Part shown: positions 46,450-58,383 of the stretch, in pieces
Layout: the number at the start of each line of letters is the position of its first letter
Position numbering within the stretch: the first letter of the stretch is position 1
Assembly (NCBI GenBank): GCA_034440575.1
Contig: JAOTOL010001457.1
Coordinates: 675,001 to 739,000 of the forward strand
DNA: 64,000 nucleotides
DNA from: Imbricaverruca yamaguchii
Taxonomy: Eukaryota; Arthropoda; Thecostraca; Neoverrucidae
Direction of reading: 5' to 3'
Position numbers and translations under genes: made by a program
The notes under the pieces: generated by a model
Database searches by the model: none
The model's input: only the letters and a program-made list of their open reading frames with translations
Told to the model about the DNA's origin: nothing

Positions 46450-47430
46450 AAATTTGAGTCGGTCCACCAGAATTCGCACAGGGATCTCCAAATAAGTACT
46501 TCGGGCCCCCGAAAACTCGTTCCGAGGCTCGAAAACTTGTAATAGGAACCGTCAAAATCGCGTTGGGGCAACAGCTAAGTACAACGCTTCCCACAAACTC
46601 AAGTCTGTTCCCCAAAATATCGCGCTCGGGACCCACAATTCCCATCGGTAGTCCCGTCGAAGCTCCATAAAATTGGCGTTTTGGCCCACACGTAAGAACA
46701 GTGTGACCACAAAAACGAAGTAGGTATCCGAAAAAAATCAAGCTGGAGCCTTCCAAAATAAGAATGTATTTAACAAAATTAATGTCCTGTTCAAGAACAT
46801 GGCTCTGGAGCGCCGAACATGCAACCAGATACCTTCACAAATTGGGTATGGGACTTAAAAATAAGCCGTGTCTAAACAAATATAGGTGAGATGCAAAAAC
46901 GTGGCGCCAGGGACTCGAAAAGTCAGGTCGGGATTCGAAATTTACAACAACAAAAAAATCCACGAAACCACGGAACCACGCGCTGGGTCCCCGGAACCAC
47001 GCGCTGGGCGCGATAAATCGCGCTGGGACTAAGAAGCACCGCACCGAAGCCACAACATCGTACTGGACCACCACAAATGTGCGTAAGAAACCCTCAAAAA
47101 CACAACAGGAACCTAAGAGCATAACGGGGGCTGACAATACAACTGGCCCTCAAAAACGCACATAGTCTCCCAAAAGCGGCAGGGCCTTAACATACCTGGA
47201 CCTCTAAAAAATGCACAAGAAGCTCTTATGGCACACAGAGGTCATAAGGACGCACCAGGGCATGAAAAGAAGCTGGGGCCGCAAATGGCAACATGGTTCC
47301 AAAACGAAAAAAAGCACCGGGCGTTAAAAGAAGAAATTGGATCTTCTACAACGCCCCGACACATAAAAAATAATCGGTGCCACAAAAGCAACAACACACT
47401 GAAACGAGGAGGGGTTTCGAAAATGCATTA
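46450..47430 (-). repeat. 22-bp array family, inverted copy
   Basis: The minus strand shows the same irregular GGGC..CCAG.GCGATTTT units as the 39.5-41.9 kb array (for example around 46550, 46620 and 46990-47060). This is a copy of the family in opposite orientation, more diverged and without a recognisable terminus. Confidence 0.6.
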
Positions 47431-47835
47431 GGCCGCTGCGCAGAAAGATGCAGCGGATCCAACAAAGAACACTGAGGAAGGGCCTCGGTTCGACAGCCAT
47501 TCTGAGAGGATAGCAGCAAAGATATCAGGTGCGTCAAAGTTGAACGGTATCTGCACTTCACAACTACCAGAAAATGTGGGAAGTAGGAAATTAATGACCG
47601 GATTTCATTACCCGACTTTTCGCAGTGAGCGCCCATACTAAGCATTGCAGCATGTCAAATATGGCGCAAGTTTATCATGTGACAGTAATTAGCAAAAGGG
47701 AGAAGGCCTAGCAGAAACCGTAGCATCGCACGAAGTGTTGCGAATGCGCCGAATGCGCGCACGTGCACGGACATTGACGTTGTGGCGACCGGGTGATATG
47801 AACTGGAATGCCTAAACTTGGGAAATTTTATATTT
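47431..47835. other. no recognisable gene
   Basis: Spacer between the inverted and direct copies of the 22-bp family. Nothing else seen. Confidence 0.45.
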
Positions 47836-47901
47836 CAAAGTGATATATTATCAAAGTGATATATTATCAAAGTGATATATATTATCAAAGTAATATATTG
47901 T
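47836..47901 (+). repeat. 16-bp tandem repeat, four copies
   Basis: CAAAGTGATATATTAT is repeated four times with minor variation. Confidence 0.85.
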
Positions 47902-47934
47902 AAATTCAAGTTAGGGGTTTAATACATTTTCTAA

Positions 47935-48695
47935 ACTCCTGCTGATTTAGGGGTTTGTTGCTTTTTATGCACCGAGGATATTTGTACGTGTCAGGACGTT
48001 TTCTAAAATCCCGATGTGCTTATTTAACCCCTGGTCCCTTTGTTCGATTTGGAACCATTTTGCCTTTTGTGGTTCCAGACACTTTTTCAGACCCTTGTGC
48101 GTTAGCATGGTCCCTGCGTGCCTTCAGAGCTTCCAGTGTATTTTTTATAACTCCATGTATGTTTATTTAGGGCTGCAATGCATGTTTTGAGGCCCTGCCA
48201 CTTTTTCGAGATTGTGTGCTTCAGAGCGTCAGTTGTATTTTCGGACCCCGTTGCTCCTGGGGTCCTTCTGTGTTTATTTGGGGCTTCTAACGCACAGTTG
48301 TGGGCGTTCGGTTTTGGGGGTTCGGTGCGATTTTCTGTGTCCCAGCCTGACTTATCATTCCCAGGCGCGTGGTTCCGGTTACCCAACGCCAGTTTTCTGG
48401 GTTCAATGCTATTTTTCCGGATCTTTTCTGATTTTTTTATCTCAAACGTCCGAATTCCGGCCCGAGATTTCGAGACCCTGGCGCAATGTATTTGTTTCCC
48501 ATCTAGATTTTTCGATATTCGGTTTTTTTCAGCGGCGTACACAATTTGTGAAGGCAATTTCTGGTAATATGTTCTGTGCTCCAAAGCCATTCTACCGATC
48601 CTGACATTTATTTTTTGGGAATCCCTCTCTTTGTGGAGGGCTCCAGCATGACATTTTCGGATACCGATCTGGTTGTTGTGGTATGGGTGTAATTT
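47935..48695 (+). repeat. 22-bp array family, direct copy colinear with 39.6-40.25 kb
   Basis: Landmarks appear in the same order as at 39600-40250: a GATGTG.TTATTTA block, TTTATTTAGGGCTGCAA, AGGCGCGTGGTTC, CTGGG.TC.A.GC.ATTTT, CTTTTCTGA.TTT, and GGAATCCCTC. Colinearity over 700 bp shows that the degenerate array transposed or was copied as a unit. Confidence 0.7.
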
Positions 48696-48699
48696 CAGT

Positions 48700-49475
48700 A
48701 GTGTAAGTTGATTCAAGGGATGCCAAAATAAACCCGTAGAATTGGGTGGGAGAGGTAGGGTTGAAATCCGACGTATCAGGAAAGATAGTGATAGATTAGG
48801 CCCCTCCACAGGAAAATTTAGTTGATCACTAATCATGTCATTTCGAGAAGTGCCATTTGACAAAATTGCGGTAGAAATTCCAGGCGCGTGAATTAATTCG
48901 CGAAGAATTTGTTATTTTAACTTGTTTGGCAGGTACCTTGCAACCAGCACCAAATATTAGAAAAAAAATCGCAAATTCCTAAGATTCAGATCAGAAAACC
49001 AACGTAACCCCCTTCATGTTGTCACCTTGGCAAAATTATCGTCCTAGGACCGAGAAATGATCGCTTAAGCTTTGTTTAGGGCATCAAGCTGGTGGCAATA
49101 AATAACAGTAATGATGAATCTAGCTATATTCAGTTATTCTTGGAGGACATAACGGTGGGTTGATCAATGGGAGATGTCTGAAAGATATGCTTAGCATCAG
49201 CCTCGCTGCAATCTAGAGGCCAGAGGGAAGATTCTTCTGTTAAAAAAAAATAAATTGAAACGTTGGTTGGTTTTGACACTTAGGTATTTATAAACACATT
49301 ATTTATTTATACCTTGGTATATCTCAGTTTTCAGCGAAAAAAAAATATATTGCTTTTCCGTGTTGAGTAAATAATGCACTATGCCAAGAACCAACAGTGC
49401 ATTAATTTGAAATCATGTTTCCCGTTCCCGAACCATACTAAGGGCCTAAAAACAATAGGAGGCCCTAACACAATG
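48700..49475. other. no recognisable gene
   Basis: AT-rich sequence with no motif or repeat noticed. Confidence 0.45.
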
Positions 49476-49553
49476 GAGGCCCCTTTTCGGGGAGAAGGAT
49501 CTTGCCCCCCTTTCGATCTTGCCCCCCGGAAGAATTTCGTGGCGACGCCACTG
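49476..49553 (-). mobile_element. terminus of a CAG(G/T)GGCGTCGCCAC-type element
   Basis: The minus strand begins CAGTGGCGTCGCCACG at 49553 and continues into G-rich sequence. The same kind of end occurs at 41985 and 42986. CAG(G/T)G-type ends recall hAT-like elements, but no transposase or clear target duplication is visible. It abuts a LINE fragment, so it probably inserted into it. Confidence 0.4.
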
Positions 49554-49562
49554 TCCTGAGCA

Positions 49563-50101
49563 GTTTTTGGACATTGGAAGCCTTCAACCAAAACAGGCTT
49601 GTTCAGAGGATTGTACGAATTCATAAATCACATCATAACATCGACAAAAACATCGTCTTTGCAGCATTTTCCTAGCTGTACCTAGCTGAAGTACATTGTT
49701 TCCCTGCTTCACAGTCATTTGAAACTACCACACTTAAATATTCTTCCTCTTCAATGGCACACACTTCACTAACTCCAATTGGACATTCCAATGTGTCATC
49801 TTCAGATCCCAGATGCATAACCTTACTTTTCATCGTTGAAAGGCATCTGCCCTTGTTCAGCCAACATTTTTAGGTCCTGTGAGTCCAGTTGAATATGACT
49901 AGATTGATGACTACTGATAGCCACTCTTACCAGCTTCGTGTCATCAGCAAATTTGAATACTGTACTCCAAAGCCATACCTTAATGTTGTTCACAAAGATG
50001 ACAGGGAGAAGTGCATTTTGAACATAGCCATGTAACACTCCACCCAGAATATCTTTCCATTTGCATCTATTTAACACTGCCCTTTGTTTTCCACCACTCA
50101 A
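49563..50101 (-). pseudogene. CR1-like reverse transcriptase fragment
   Basis: The minus strand reads a decayed GVPQGSVLGP-equivalent (GVLHGYVQNALLPV), then KFADDTKLV with an intact catalytic FADD (49940-49951), then MPFNDEK, VMHLGSEDD and, after stops, a KPVLVEGFQC segment corresponding to the LIRPVLEYG.QCW motif of CR1-type thumb/C-terminal regions. It is 5'- and 3'-truncated, and the first frame ends near 49823. Confidence 0.75.
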
Positions 50102-50339
50102 CTATGCCCAGTGTTGGATTTTAACTTCTCGGTTTTGGATTCGTAGTGTATAATTTTTTGGCTTGCCAAAGTATGGAGAGTATAATCTTGAGAAGCACTA
50201 TGTTATGGGGTGTATAATTTCCCAATTTGCCAAATCATGGGGTGTATATTGAAGCACCAAGTAATGGAGTATATGAATTGTATAAATAACGAAATGTATA
50301 CATTTTGAGAGAAAAAAAAAATGCAGTGATGTTCCCTGG

Positions 50340-50500
50340 AATGAAGAATAAAAACCCGGTTGCCTCGGTGGCTTAGATGATGGAGCGTGGGACTCGAATA
50401 TCGCGGCCGGCGGCATTTGCAGGGTCCACCCACGATCAATCGGTGTGATAGCTTGGCGACGCTATACAACCTTGCGGTTGAATGCGTCGTAAAATAACCA
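50340..50500 (+). mobile_element. SINE-like sequence, diverged copy (tentative)
   Basis: A TGGCTTAGATGATGG A-box-like stretch (about 50369-50383) is followed by GGACTCGAATATCG (about 50389-50402), and the segment ends GAATGCGTCGTAAAATAACC, like the 3' ends of the copies at 45.3 and 63.8 kb. The body between is too diverged to be certain. Confidence 0.4.
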
Positions 50501-50963
50501 GAGATTCTTCTTCTTCAAGAGTAAAACGCCTTCGAGTCATTTGTTAGGTTCCCATCCTAGTGTCTCACAGACAACCAGATGGGGTCCACCACACATCGTC
50601 GTCTGAAGTCATCCACGTGACATGGATGACTTAAAAGGCAACTTCCTGAGCAATGGAAAAGAAAATGATCACAAAAGTATACTTGATCGATGTCAACCAA
50701 GTTTATATATCAATACCTGTCACTCCTGACATACCAACACCGCACAACTAATACAAATTCACAACATACCTCAAGAGCAGGACGTTCGTGCACCGACTAA
50801 TATATGGGAGGGTCTAAAATGTTACTTCGGGATATGGGTTTCGGAATATATAATGGGTTAAGGAAAGTTATACTAAAACAATTCATTTAAAATCTTTTAA
50901 TCTCTCGACCATGAATTGTTTTTTTAAGAGAAACCTCAAAAGATGTATTGAAGTCCATTCTTA
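50501..50963. other. no recognisable gene
   Basis: Left flank of the composite TTAA element. Nothing else seen. Confidence 0.45.
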
Positions 50964-52303
50964 TTAACACGCGCCCTGGAGGGCCTCTGAAAATAACGCG
51001 CCCTGGAGAGGGGGCGGATTCCGCTCCCCCTACGATCTCAGCTCCTATGAAGGCTAGAGCAACGAAATTCACAGGGTGGATGGGCATGATAGTGAACTCT
51101 ATAGTGTGCAAAGTGCATGATCTTAGGTCAATATCTTCAAGGTCAAATGAGGTAAAAATAGCAACATTTTTTGGTTTTGCGTGGCTTGGCTTGTCATTGT
51201 TATGGATCACTATGGTTGTGTTTAAATGCTCCAAAATTAGCATTAATGATGTTTTGGACATTACTAATGATGCAATACAGATGTCAGATCCGCCATTTGA
51301 CCTCAGGTCACCTATATAGGAGCACTTTATAAGGTCATTACCTGCTCCAGTTACCGGAACCGGGCTCCCATCCCGACTGCTCCGTTGGGCGGCTCGGCAC
51401 AATCGGCTTCGCAAATAAAGCAGTGAAATACATGAATAAAAGATGGAAATGCTTAGGCACACAATGACAAACAGTAGACTTCGGGATGTATCGGGAGTAG
51501 CATGTAAAGTGACATCAATCGCATGACAGTCATTTGCATTTATGACACATTCCAGTTGACCAAGTTTGCCTCCATTAGCCTGTCATGAACTTGACCTGAC
51601 TTGACCTCGGCGACCTAACATTACTTTTTAAATTATATAGCATAACAATATGCATCAAACAAGTCGCTAGTGTTGTCAAGAACACTTCCCTATTGCCAAT
51701 ATACGGAAGCGCATCAGCGCCGATTTTTGTGGTCTGGCGCTGTGAATTGTTTTTAATTTAACGGCCCCTAACTTGAAAACTTCTCGGCCGATTTCCACTT
51801 TTCTTGCTTTAAACAATGCGCCGGTCATTTCTAAGCTGGTACGCGATAAATTTGGCGTATATCGGCCGGTACAATATGGAGCTATGTACGAAAAATCGGA
51901 AGGATTGGCGGATTTCGCCATACCCCTCTAGAGCGTGTGTTAACCTGTTATGAACTTTACCTGAATTGACCTTGGTGACTTGACATGACTCTGGAACAAT
52001 GTAGCATGACAATGTACATCAAACAAGTCGCTAGTTTTGCCAAGAACACTTCCTTTTTGCCATTATACCGGAAGCGCATCAGCGACGATACTTGTGATCT
52101 GGCGCTGGGATTTTTTTTTACTTTAGCGACCCTTAACTCGAAAAATGTTCGGTGGATTTTAATTTTTCTTACTTCAAACAACGCGTCGGTCAATTATTGG
52201 TAGGTACACAAACAATGGCGTATATCGGCCGGTAAAATCTGGAGTTATCTATGAAAAACCGGAGGGGTGGGCGGATTTCGCCCCCCTCCAGGGCGCGTGT
52301 TAA
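50964..52303 (+). mobile_element. composite TTAA-type element, copy 2 (intact ends)
   Basis: Both ends read TTAACACGCGCCCTGGAGGG in inverted orientation (50964-50983 and 52284-52303). The left end is partly repeated 28 bp inside (TAACGCGCCCTGGAG). The right half is present twice in tandem (about 51560-51945 and 51946-52303), each with CAAACAAGTCGCTAGT, AAGAACACTTCC and GGCGTATATCGGCCGGTA blocks. The first half already ends in a terminus-like AGCGTGTGTTAA (51934-51945). TGACCT/AGGTCA motifs are frequent. No protein is encoded. The TTAA could be the target duplication of a piggyBac- or Kolobok-type enzyme acting in trans. Confidence 0.75.
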
Positions 52304-53570
52304 TATTAAATGTATTTCGATGCACTTTTTAGTTCATGTCTGGAATGTTTAGTTGAAGCAATGAATGACTCGGAAGGATAAAAAGCGACTAGACGGGCGG
52401 GCAAATTGGCGCTGTAAAACCGGCTCGTCACATACGAGCGGAAATTATTGTCTCATTTCGCACCATGATTGCTATGAAATGCCAAAAATGAAAACAAATT
52501 GGAAGAAACTGCCAAGAAAATTACAGGGAAATTTTTTTCTCAATCAATAATAATCCGTAACAACTATTCCCGCTTGTTGATGAAATTCGGAAACAACATA
52601 AGTCATGAAATCGAAAGAAGGTAAAGTTTCTGGTTCTATGGATTTTCATTTTGGAGCAGTGTTAGCAGGTTCTAGGAACGTTTTGGCACATTTCAGGCAA
52701 TTTTCATAGGGAAAATCCTTCCGATATCTTTTATGTATATCGCTTCTGACTGCTTAATAAGATAAATATGAACGGTTTTATCCATCCCATTTGATGCAGA
52801 ACATATCATTCTCCAAGGAAGCAAAAAGAAATGCACTATCCATGGCTTTCGTGGCAATGGTCTAAATAGCTCCGGCCGGAGTGGGAAATGGAGAGCGGTG
52901 AATCCATTGAATCCAAGAACGGACCTTCGTACGCGGTCGGGCTGGTAAAGTTTAATTCCTTTATTTGGTTAGCAGGGCGTAGTGATTTTTTATTCAACGA
53001 AGAATTTTCTTTAAAGCTCTTCGCTGCTATCCGGATGGAATTGACTGCGTGTTTGGCTCGAGGTATGAGTGTTGGTATTACCTGATTATGTAGGTACCTA
53101 CCTACTTACCTATATCAAATACCTATATCTTGACGCTTATCCGAGCTATTGATTTGGATAAACCAAACCTCTAAGCTTGTGTTGTGTGACGGATATCTTC
53201 AGATAATACAAGGAGCAGGACATGATAATATTAAGTGCTGCGATGTCTTGCCGACAAGCATAGTAATGAACAAAGCTGATTGCTTTGCTTTTGACTGGAA
53301 AATCCTGTTTTCACTTACCACATTTTGAAGCGTTAATGTTTTTCTTTCAAAATGGGTTCTGGGCCTCTTCAGTGCACATTGACTTTGTAGATATTATATA
53401 TATATGCATCCTTAGATTCTGATTTGGGCTCCAGCCAATATCGAATCTCCATCACCAGTAAGCAATCGTCAGACCCTGCTTCAGAGCAGCTGTCGTTACT
53501 GCTTTGAACATACTGTCAATAAAGGTGACAATTTTCCCCCTTGTCGAGAGAATTCCAACTATTGTTGAAC
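52304..53570. other. no recognisable gene
   Basis: AT-rich intergenic sequence without domain-bearing frames. Confidence 0.45.
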
Positions 53571-53572
53571 TT

Positions 53573-53765
53573 CTTGATTTTTGGATTTTGGACGCTTCGT
53601 CTTTGGACGTTCGGTTTTTGCACTTTGCGTCTTTGGACGTTCGGATTTTGGACTTTATAATTCTTGGACGTTTGGTTTTTAGACGTTATGACTCTTGGAC
53701 TTTATTATCCTTGGACTTTCTGTAAATTGACGTTCGGTCTTTGGACTTTAGGTTTTTGGACGTTT
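53573..53765 (+). repeat. ~20-bp degenerate minisatellite
   Basis: About nine irregular units of CTTTGGACGTTCGGTTTTT type with insertions and deletions. Open frames rich in Leu, Asp and Phe are artefacts. Confidence 0.75.
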
Positions 53766-54250
53766 CGATACGGACCCAGTTTGCCTTCCTATATATTGCT
53801 CCTATATATTGCGCTGTATTTAGTGGATATCAATCTCATCCTGGTAAGGAAAACATATGTTTGACATTTAAATTTTACTTCGATTTGCTTATTTCTCCAT
53901 GTCATTTCCTTGGGTCATAAGGAATTTTGAAAAACTGGGGAAAAGCTCTCACCTGGTTCTCTCACCTGGTTGGCTCCCAAAATTATCGAGCATCACTCCC
54001 AGAGATGAGTTTGTGCCCGATGAAGGGGAGCCCATATTCTGCAGGTACGCCAGTCCCCTAGACCAAAGAAAAGTATGGTTATCAGATAGACAGGGAAAGA
54101 CACAGGAACTGAAAAGTGTACCCTAAGCAGAAATTGTATGCTTAGAGTAGCCACATCTGCTAATATGTTGTAGTTAAGAAAATATTTCTCATGGAAGCTA
54201 AGAAAGATGAAGTATAGAGAAGTAAAGCTACTCTACAAGTTAAATTAGTA
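53766..54250. other. no recognisable gene
   Basis: Downstream flank of the LINE that follows on the minus strand. Confidence 0.45.
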
Positions 54251-54261
54251 TATTACCATTG

Positions 54262-57110
54262 CTAATCCTCTTCAATATATTCGTACAACAATGTGCAGAG
54301 ATTTGCATGCAGTACTGCTTTAAATGTCCCCAGGTCTGTTAAGATTACCAGATCTTCCAGCAGAAAATTCCTGGTGGCACAGCATTCGAGGCTAAAAATA
54401 TCTTCCTGCAATCTACTGATGCTCACCTGTGTGCCAATTTCAGGGAGTGGCCATGTGTTCACTGATGGTGCCAGCAGAATCATGTCAGTGATCTTAATGG
54501 CAGAACGACCATGAAAATCTTGCAGCATTTGATCACGTCTGCTCAAATTAGTCTACCTTTAACTGAGTACAATTCTAGTTTCCATAATCGGGCTCCATAA
54601 TCCAGACCATTCAACCCTTTATGTTTCTTGTCCACCTTCTCTGTATCAATTCTAGATGCTTTAAATCCCCAATGTAACCTGTGTTCCAAACACATGATGA
54701 AAACTCCAAAAGTGGCTTGACATGAGTAATGTGTAGTGTTTTCCTAAATTCAGGAGAGCAGCATAAAGTAGAACTTAGCAGGTTGCTGGCCAAACTCCCA
54801 GCTTTCTGCACTATTCTGTCGACATGTTGATGAAATCGCAAGTTTGTATCTACTGTGATGCCCAAGTCAGTATGGACCTAAACAAAGCTCACATGAAATC
54901 CATTCAAATAATAATTTGCATAAGGACCAAGATTTTAAAGTAATATGAGCCATGGTGTACTTTCAGAACTGCCACATTTCTTGGCATTCATTGCTAGCCC
55001 CATGGCTTGGCATTACCAACCAGAGTATCTATATCTTTTGACCCTGTGAAATGCCAGCCAGCAGGTCTGAGACAGATTTGTACTTAAGTTTCATGTATAT
55101 TTTTAGGTCATCTGCAAAAACCTTGAATTGAGACTGAATATCATGAGGTACATAGCTCACATAGATCAGAAATAACACAAGACCTAGCACAGAGCCTTGA
55201 GGTACTCCACTCAGAACATCCCTAGGTTTGCTTGAAGGCCCAAAGACAAGTACTTGGATTTTCCTTCCACAGATAAAATTTTTAATCCAGGTGAGGATTG
55301 CTCTGAGATCCCTAAAGCTCTCAATTTTGTCAGTAGTAGCAAATGATTAACAACATCAAATGCCTTTGAAAAATCAAAGAAAATTACATCCACCATATTT
55401 CCCTGATCTAGCCAGGTAGAGACAGTCTCATATGTTATAATTAACTGATCCTCTATGGAACGTCCACACTGGAAGCCAAATTGTCCTTGGTCCAGCAATG
55501 ATGGACCTCCAAATATTCTGTGAGCTTCTCAACAATTATATGTTCAAGAATTTTGCATGGGATGGAAGTAAGACTCACCAGGTGATAATTTAGTGGATCA
55601 TGCCTTAAGCCCTTTTTAAAGATTGGGATTACTTGTGAAGTTTTCCAACTGTCAGGAAGACTTCCAGTAGAAAGGGATGAGCTAAAAATTCTGAACAATG
55701 GTTTTACAAGCTCCTCATGGCAGGATGCAATTAATTGAGGGTGGACCCCATCAGAGCCCATGCTGGAGGACCCATCCACCTCACTCAACATTTTGAGCAG
55801 ATCAGCTTCAGAAATATTGATGCTCTGCAGCACTGCTTCAGTGGTTTGGTGTGGGGCTGGGTTTGCTAGTCTACTTGTCCAATATACTGAGGAAAAAGCC
55901 CCTGCAAATATTTCAGCCATTTCCTGGCAGTCACTTGTGATTCCATATTTCCCCTCAATGGCCTGAGGGATGTTTTGCTAATTTTCTGATGTTGTATTTA
56001 AGAGTGAAATTCCTTGGAAGATAGTTTGTGAATTAGTGACAATTCATACTTAATCTGGGAGTGAATACTAAAATATCTATGCTGTTTATTTAAATCTTGG
56101 AAAGATGTCAGTGAACGATCTGCCTGTGCAGACTGTCTCCCAAATTGGTCTCTGTCCTGTTTGTACTTTGTCCATGCATCCTTTCTCCTGCTTAGTAAAC
56201 TTTGAGAAGGTCTGGTTGGCTATGGAGGATGCCTCCTTGGTACAACAATGGGTACATACAAATTTAAAAGAGCTGATAATATTTCTAGGAACCTATTGTA
56301 CTTTCCACTAGTGTCTAAATACTGAAACTCAAGGCTCCAGTCATATTCAGCCAGACGTTCCTTAATGGCTCTGTAGTTTCCTCTGTGCCAAGACCTTTTC
56401 AGTATGGTATTGCTAGATGTAGTTAGTTTTCTTGTCTGGAAATAATAGTCAATTAAAACACGACAGTGTTGGCATTGTGGAAAGGGGGAAATATTTTTAC
56501 CACCCCAACCCTATCTACTTTGAAAGTTAAAATTAAATCAAGTATGCTTCCGGAAATTACAAAGGCAGTCTGGTGAATCCACTGAGTTAGACCAAGCATC
56601 TGAAAACAGTCAACGAAAGATCTATCTGTGGGAGTAATGTTCACTGTGTTAATGTTCACTGTGTCAGTAATGCCATCAGACCAATGCACTGATGATAAAT
56701 TAAAATCTCCCAAGGTAACCATTTCTTTGCCATCACAAAAATCAGTCAAAAAAAAGTTAAAAGTGCCTGGTTCTGGCCCTCAGAGTTTAGGGTGGTAAAT
56801 ACACACTATGTAAGGGCAGAAATCCTTCAGAAAAATAGCATCAACATTGGGAGTGGAGACCTTGATTGAATGAAACTTAATGCCATGGTTCACATAAAGA
56901 CAAACACCATGCTTGGGAGTAGGACCAATTGTGTGAGTTCTCATTACCTCATAACCTGCTATATATACAGATGAGCTAGGAACTAATGATAACCACCAAG
57001 TTTTGTTAACTGCCAGTATGTCAATTTTTCTGTCTTAGAGGAAAGTGGATGTATACATAATTTTGTTTTGTATACAATTAAGATTCACTAAAGATATTTT
57101 AAGTTTGGAG
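54262..57110 (-). pseudogene. LINE ORF2: endonuclease and reverse transcriptase
   Basis: Minus-strand order: an APE-type endonuclease start reading DILAVNKTWW (about 57020), where the usual catalytic Glu of ETW is Lys; LGDFNLSSVHWSD (about 56700) and ILDLILTF (about 56540) of the same domain; a pre-palm SWKTSQVIPIFKKG (about 55625); VDVIFFDFSKAFDVVNH (about 55370), holding the first catalytic Asp; VPQGSVLG (about 55190); FADDLKIY with the catalytic FADD at 55107-55118; then VDTNLRFHQHVDRIVQKA and LLEFSSCVWN (54870-54690). The C-terminal frame runs to 54262. Frames break near 56450, 55450, 55210 and 54600. Confidence 0.85.
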
Positions 57111-57158
57111 AAAAACAAAACTTGCAGGAAAGTATTCAAGGGAACCTTACTTGTTAGT

Positions 57159-58013
57159 TTAAAGGTTTTTGCTCCCCATCCTAGCATGCCTGCATCTGTA
57201 GAACTCTTGTTGAGAGTATGTTAGGTCCCTATGAATATAAAGGGACTTTAAGTCCTCATGTTTTGCCATTTCTCTGGCCTTTTCAAGAAGCAGTTTTCGT
57301 ATATCACTATCAATTATTTTCGCCCTATAAATATCCTTCTTCTGACTAATGCATACTATATCTGTCAGGACAACCTCAGCACCCATGATTTTTTTTGTGC
57401 TGCTGCCATTACTTTTTGTTGTACTTCAGGCAGGGATCTAGCTCCAGAACCACAAATAATTATAGAGTCCCTTCTTTTCTTCTGCTCCTCCATCTCTCTC
57501 AACTCCTCTCTAATTTCCACTCTGAGCTTCTCAGGGCAGGGTTTGGAGATGTTCGGAGTTGCCTCCCAGACCCCCAGACATCAATGCCTGTACCTGAGCA
57601 GTAAGTGCCTCAACAGCCTTACACAACGTTTTGACAGTCTGGTGCAGCTGCCCAAATGCTCCAGGACTTACGCCATTTCCTCCTGAGGAACTGGAAGCTT
57701 GGCAGTCAGTGCATATAAATGCAATGCCATCACCTCCATGTTCAACAATTTCCTGGACCACTTCCTCAGCTAAACCAAGGCACATTGTTGAAGGATGAAA
57801 CCAGCAGCTACACCTGTCACATCCTATGGCATCCAAAGCAACTGTGACATGACAGGTAGATCACTTTGTGCCAGCTGAATCACTACCACCTGTCACCACA
57901 TTTGCATAGGTTGTCCCAGCATTAGTAGTATGGTCAGCACTACTACTCTGGGATGACTGACCTGCACTACGGGCACCACCTCCTCGTCCACGTCCCCTCT
58001 GTCCTCTGGACAT
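57159..58013 (-). pseudogene. LINE ORF1 with PHD-type zinc finger
   Basis: The start codon is at 58013 (minus), followed by an Arg/Gly-rich MSRGQRGRGRGGGAR segment suited to RNA binding. After an in-frame TGA comes CDRCSCWFHPSTMCLGL...FICTDCQ, the Cys/His pattern of a PHD finger as found in ORF1 of CR1-like LINEs. A predicted coiled segment follows (LHQTVKTLCKAVEALTAQVQAL), and the C-terminal part reads SLYIHRDLTYSQQEFYRCRHARM (57159-57386). The protein would coat the LINE RNA. The frame is broken between 57531 and 57386. Confidence 0.75.
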
Positions 58014-58383
58014 GTTTACTCAGGCAATTTGGGTTTACCAACCAGGCTACAAGTGGTGCAGGTGACCAGTTAAGTCCAGTCCAGTCTTCCTTGGCAATGA
58101 TGACAACAGCCATCAACGGCCATCGATCGTTCTGACCTCTGTCATCCGGAGGGGAATAATTATTTTTAGAGACGTATCGGACCAATAAAGGTCATTTGCG
58201 CCGCCTTGCTGTCACCCACAGTGGCTTCTTTCATGTACTGAACCTGGCGGTGACCTCTTGTGGGTATTGACCTCGTCAGCGCAGTCACCTGCCAACGTCA
58301 CGCCGACGTGTGCCGGATGTTTCAGTGAGCTGGACAGCAGCCGAAGCCCAGCAGCAGTGGCGGCGCCATGACCGGCCGCCGGG
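58014..58383. other. kinase gene upstream region
   Basis: The interval between the LINE and the minisatellite may include the LINE 5' UTR up to about 58170 and, from about 58190, GC-rich sequence that is the likely promoter side of the kinase gene. No TATA box is convincing. Confidence 0.35.

Larger units (their letters stand above)
54255..58013 (-). mobile_element. near full-length CR1-like LINE, decayed
   Basis: Both LINE ORFs are present in order on the minus strand: a PHD-finger ORF1 (58013 to 57159), then ORF2 with endonuclease, reverse transcriptase and C-terminal domain (about 57110 to 54262). Length and layout fit CR1-clade elements, which copy themselves by target-primed reverse transcription. 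Several stops and frameshifts, and loss of a catalytic Glu in the endonuclease, show an old, inactive insertion. It lies about 0.8 kb upstream of the kinase gene's start codon, on the opposite strand. Confidence 0.85.

Noticed and set aside
46213..46756. Glu/Arg-rich minus-strand ORFs
   Set aside because: They read the CT-rich microsatellite and the 22-bp family. The composition explains the charge.
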